A stretch of 5,572 bases of DNA from an uncultured Clostridia bacterium. Its GTDB lineage: Bacteria > Bacillota > Clostridia > Christensenellales > UBA1242. Under the pieces are notes generated by a model. It was not told where the DNA came from, made no database searches, and worked only from the letters and a program-made list of their open reading frames with translations. Position numbers and translations under genes: made by a program. The stretch covers positions 1 through 5,572 of the forward strand of contig CAMOEU010000055.1 in assembly GCA_946612575.1 (NCBI GenBank), in the 5' to 3' direction. Shown one piece after another: positions 5,072 through 5,572 of the stretch (position 1 is the first letter of the stretch; each line of letters begins with the position of its first letter).

Positions 5072-5572
5072 TTAGATGTCTTTTCTTCTATAATCTACAT
5101 CAATCACATTTTTGTCGTGATTTTTCTTTTCATCATGTGAATTCCATTTCTTAACAATAAATGTTGTGAGTGGAGTGAGAGCAATCATAACAAGTTGTCC
5201 AACAATAATGTAAATTGCAAACAAACTTGTGTACATAAATGTGAAGATACCCATAATGATTGGAAGTATGAAATACATCAACATATTGCTCTTTTGAGCA
5301 GGGGCATTCTTGTTTCTCATAAGTCTGTTTGAAAGCCACATTGAGAAGAATGAAGCAGCAACAGCAATGATTGTCAAGATATAATATCCGTTTCTTCCAA
5401 GGTCTTTGCCATCAAATGTGTTTGTGACAACATAATCAAAAATCTTTCCTTCATAGTCCTTAGATTTTTCTATGTTCTTTTCAGCTTCAGAATAGAAACT
5501 TGACATATATTTTTTCACTTCGTCTTTAGAGAAGATTGGACTTGTTGGAGATTCTGATCTATAAATGTTTTT
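5072..5572 (-). CDS. yidC: YidC/Oxa1-family membrane protein insertase, C-terminal part (5' end outside window)
   Basis: This is the C-terminal 166 residues of a membrane protein insertase that places and folds proteins in the cytoplasmic membrane, alone or with SecYEG. The reading frame stays open to the window edge, so the GTG at 5518-5516 is an internal Val codon and not the start. In the visible fragment, a polar segment with G-R-N-G-Y-Y is followed by hydrophobic spans near 63-83, 98-116 and 118-141. This matches the family's last helices, with YFILPIIMGIFTF standing for the usual 'mmP-m-g-f' segment and LFAIYIIVGQLVMIA for the 'L-Y-w-v-n/g' segment. The C-terminal tail (142-166) is charged (KKWNSHDEKK), as in insertases that contact the ribosome. 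Downstream there is a terminator and then a convergent amidase gene, so no jag/khpB gene follows directly. The N-terminal lipoprotein signal and the conserved Arg of the hydrophilic groove cannot be checked here. Confidence 0.82.
   Translation of the reverse strand, partial: KNIYRSESPTSPIFSKDEVKKYMSSFYSEAEKNIEKSKDYEGKIFDYVVTNTFDGKDLGRNGYYILTIIAVAASFFSMWLSNRLMRNKNAPAQKSNMLMYFILPIIMGIFTFMYTSLFAIYIIVGQLVMIALTPLTTFIVKKWNSHDEKKNHDKNVIDVDYRRKDI

Noticed and set aside
5516..5518. GTG as the start of the yidC-like gene
   Set aside because: The frame continues open for 18 more codons to the window edge, and a 148-residue protein would lack most of the YidC/Oxa1 domain. The codon reads as internal Val.

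Overview
The window looks like chromosomal DNA of a low-GC, AT-rich Firmicutes-type bacterium, probably an uncultured gut Clostridia/Mollicutes-like lineage. The evidence is AT-rich intergenic DNA, AGGAG-type ribosome binding sites, consensus sigma-A promoters, many U-tract hairpin terminators, normal use of TGG for Trp, and genes of Firmicutes type (an YnbB/Alum_res PLP enzyme and a YidC/Oxa1 insertase). No mobile element, CRISPR array or integrase was seen.

Layout, left to right. A tRNA-Ser(GCU) with its own promoter (20-170) is followed by two terminators (262-290 and 337-368). A minus-strand PLP-dependent enzyme of the 'aluminium resistance / methionine gamma-lyase-like' family fills 367-1623. 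It is divergent from a plus-strand PnuC-like nicotinamide nucleoside/mononucleotide transporter (1835-2728). The transporter has a strong promoter, an RNA leader of about 115 nt and a 21-codon upstream ORF containing Pro-Pro-Pro. The transporter ends at a bidirectional terminator embedded in the coding ends of two convergent genes.

Next is a minus-strand two-gene operon (3916 to 2737). It encodes two small unrecognised cytosolic proteins that are paralogues of each other and are separated by one base. It is divergent from a plus-strand gene (3999-5039) for an Amidase_3-type N-acetylmuramoyl-L-alanine amidase with two peptidoglycan-binding repeats. The amidase converges on the 3' end of a minus-strand yidC/oxa1-like gene that runs off the right edge.

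The genes do not form an obvious single pathway. They look like independent housekeeping or accessory units packed closely and separated by dual-use terminators. The points most worth a second look are the tandem unknown paralogues, whose core resembles a transglutaminase-like fold without its Cys and His; the amidase, which lacks the expected third zinc-ligand His; and the PPP-containing leader ORF in front of the PnuC-like gene.
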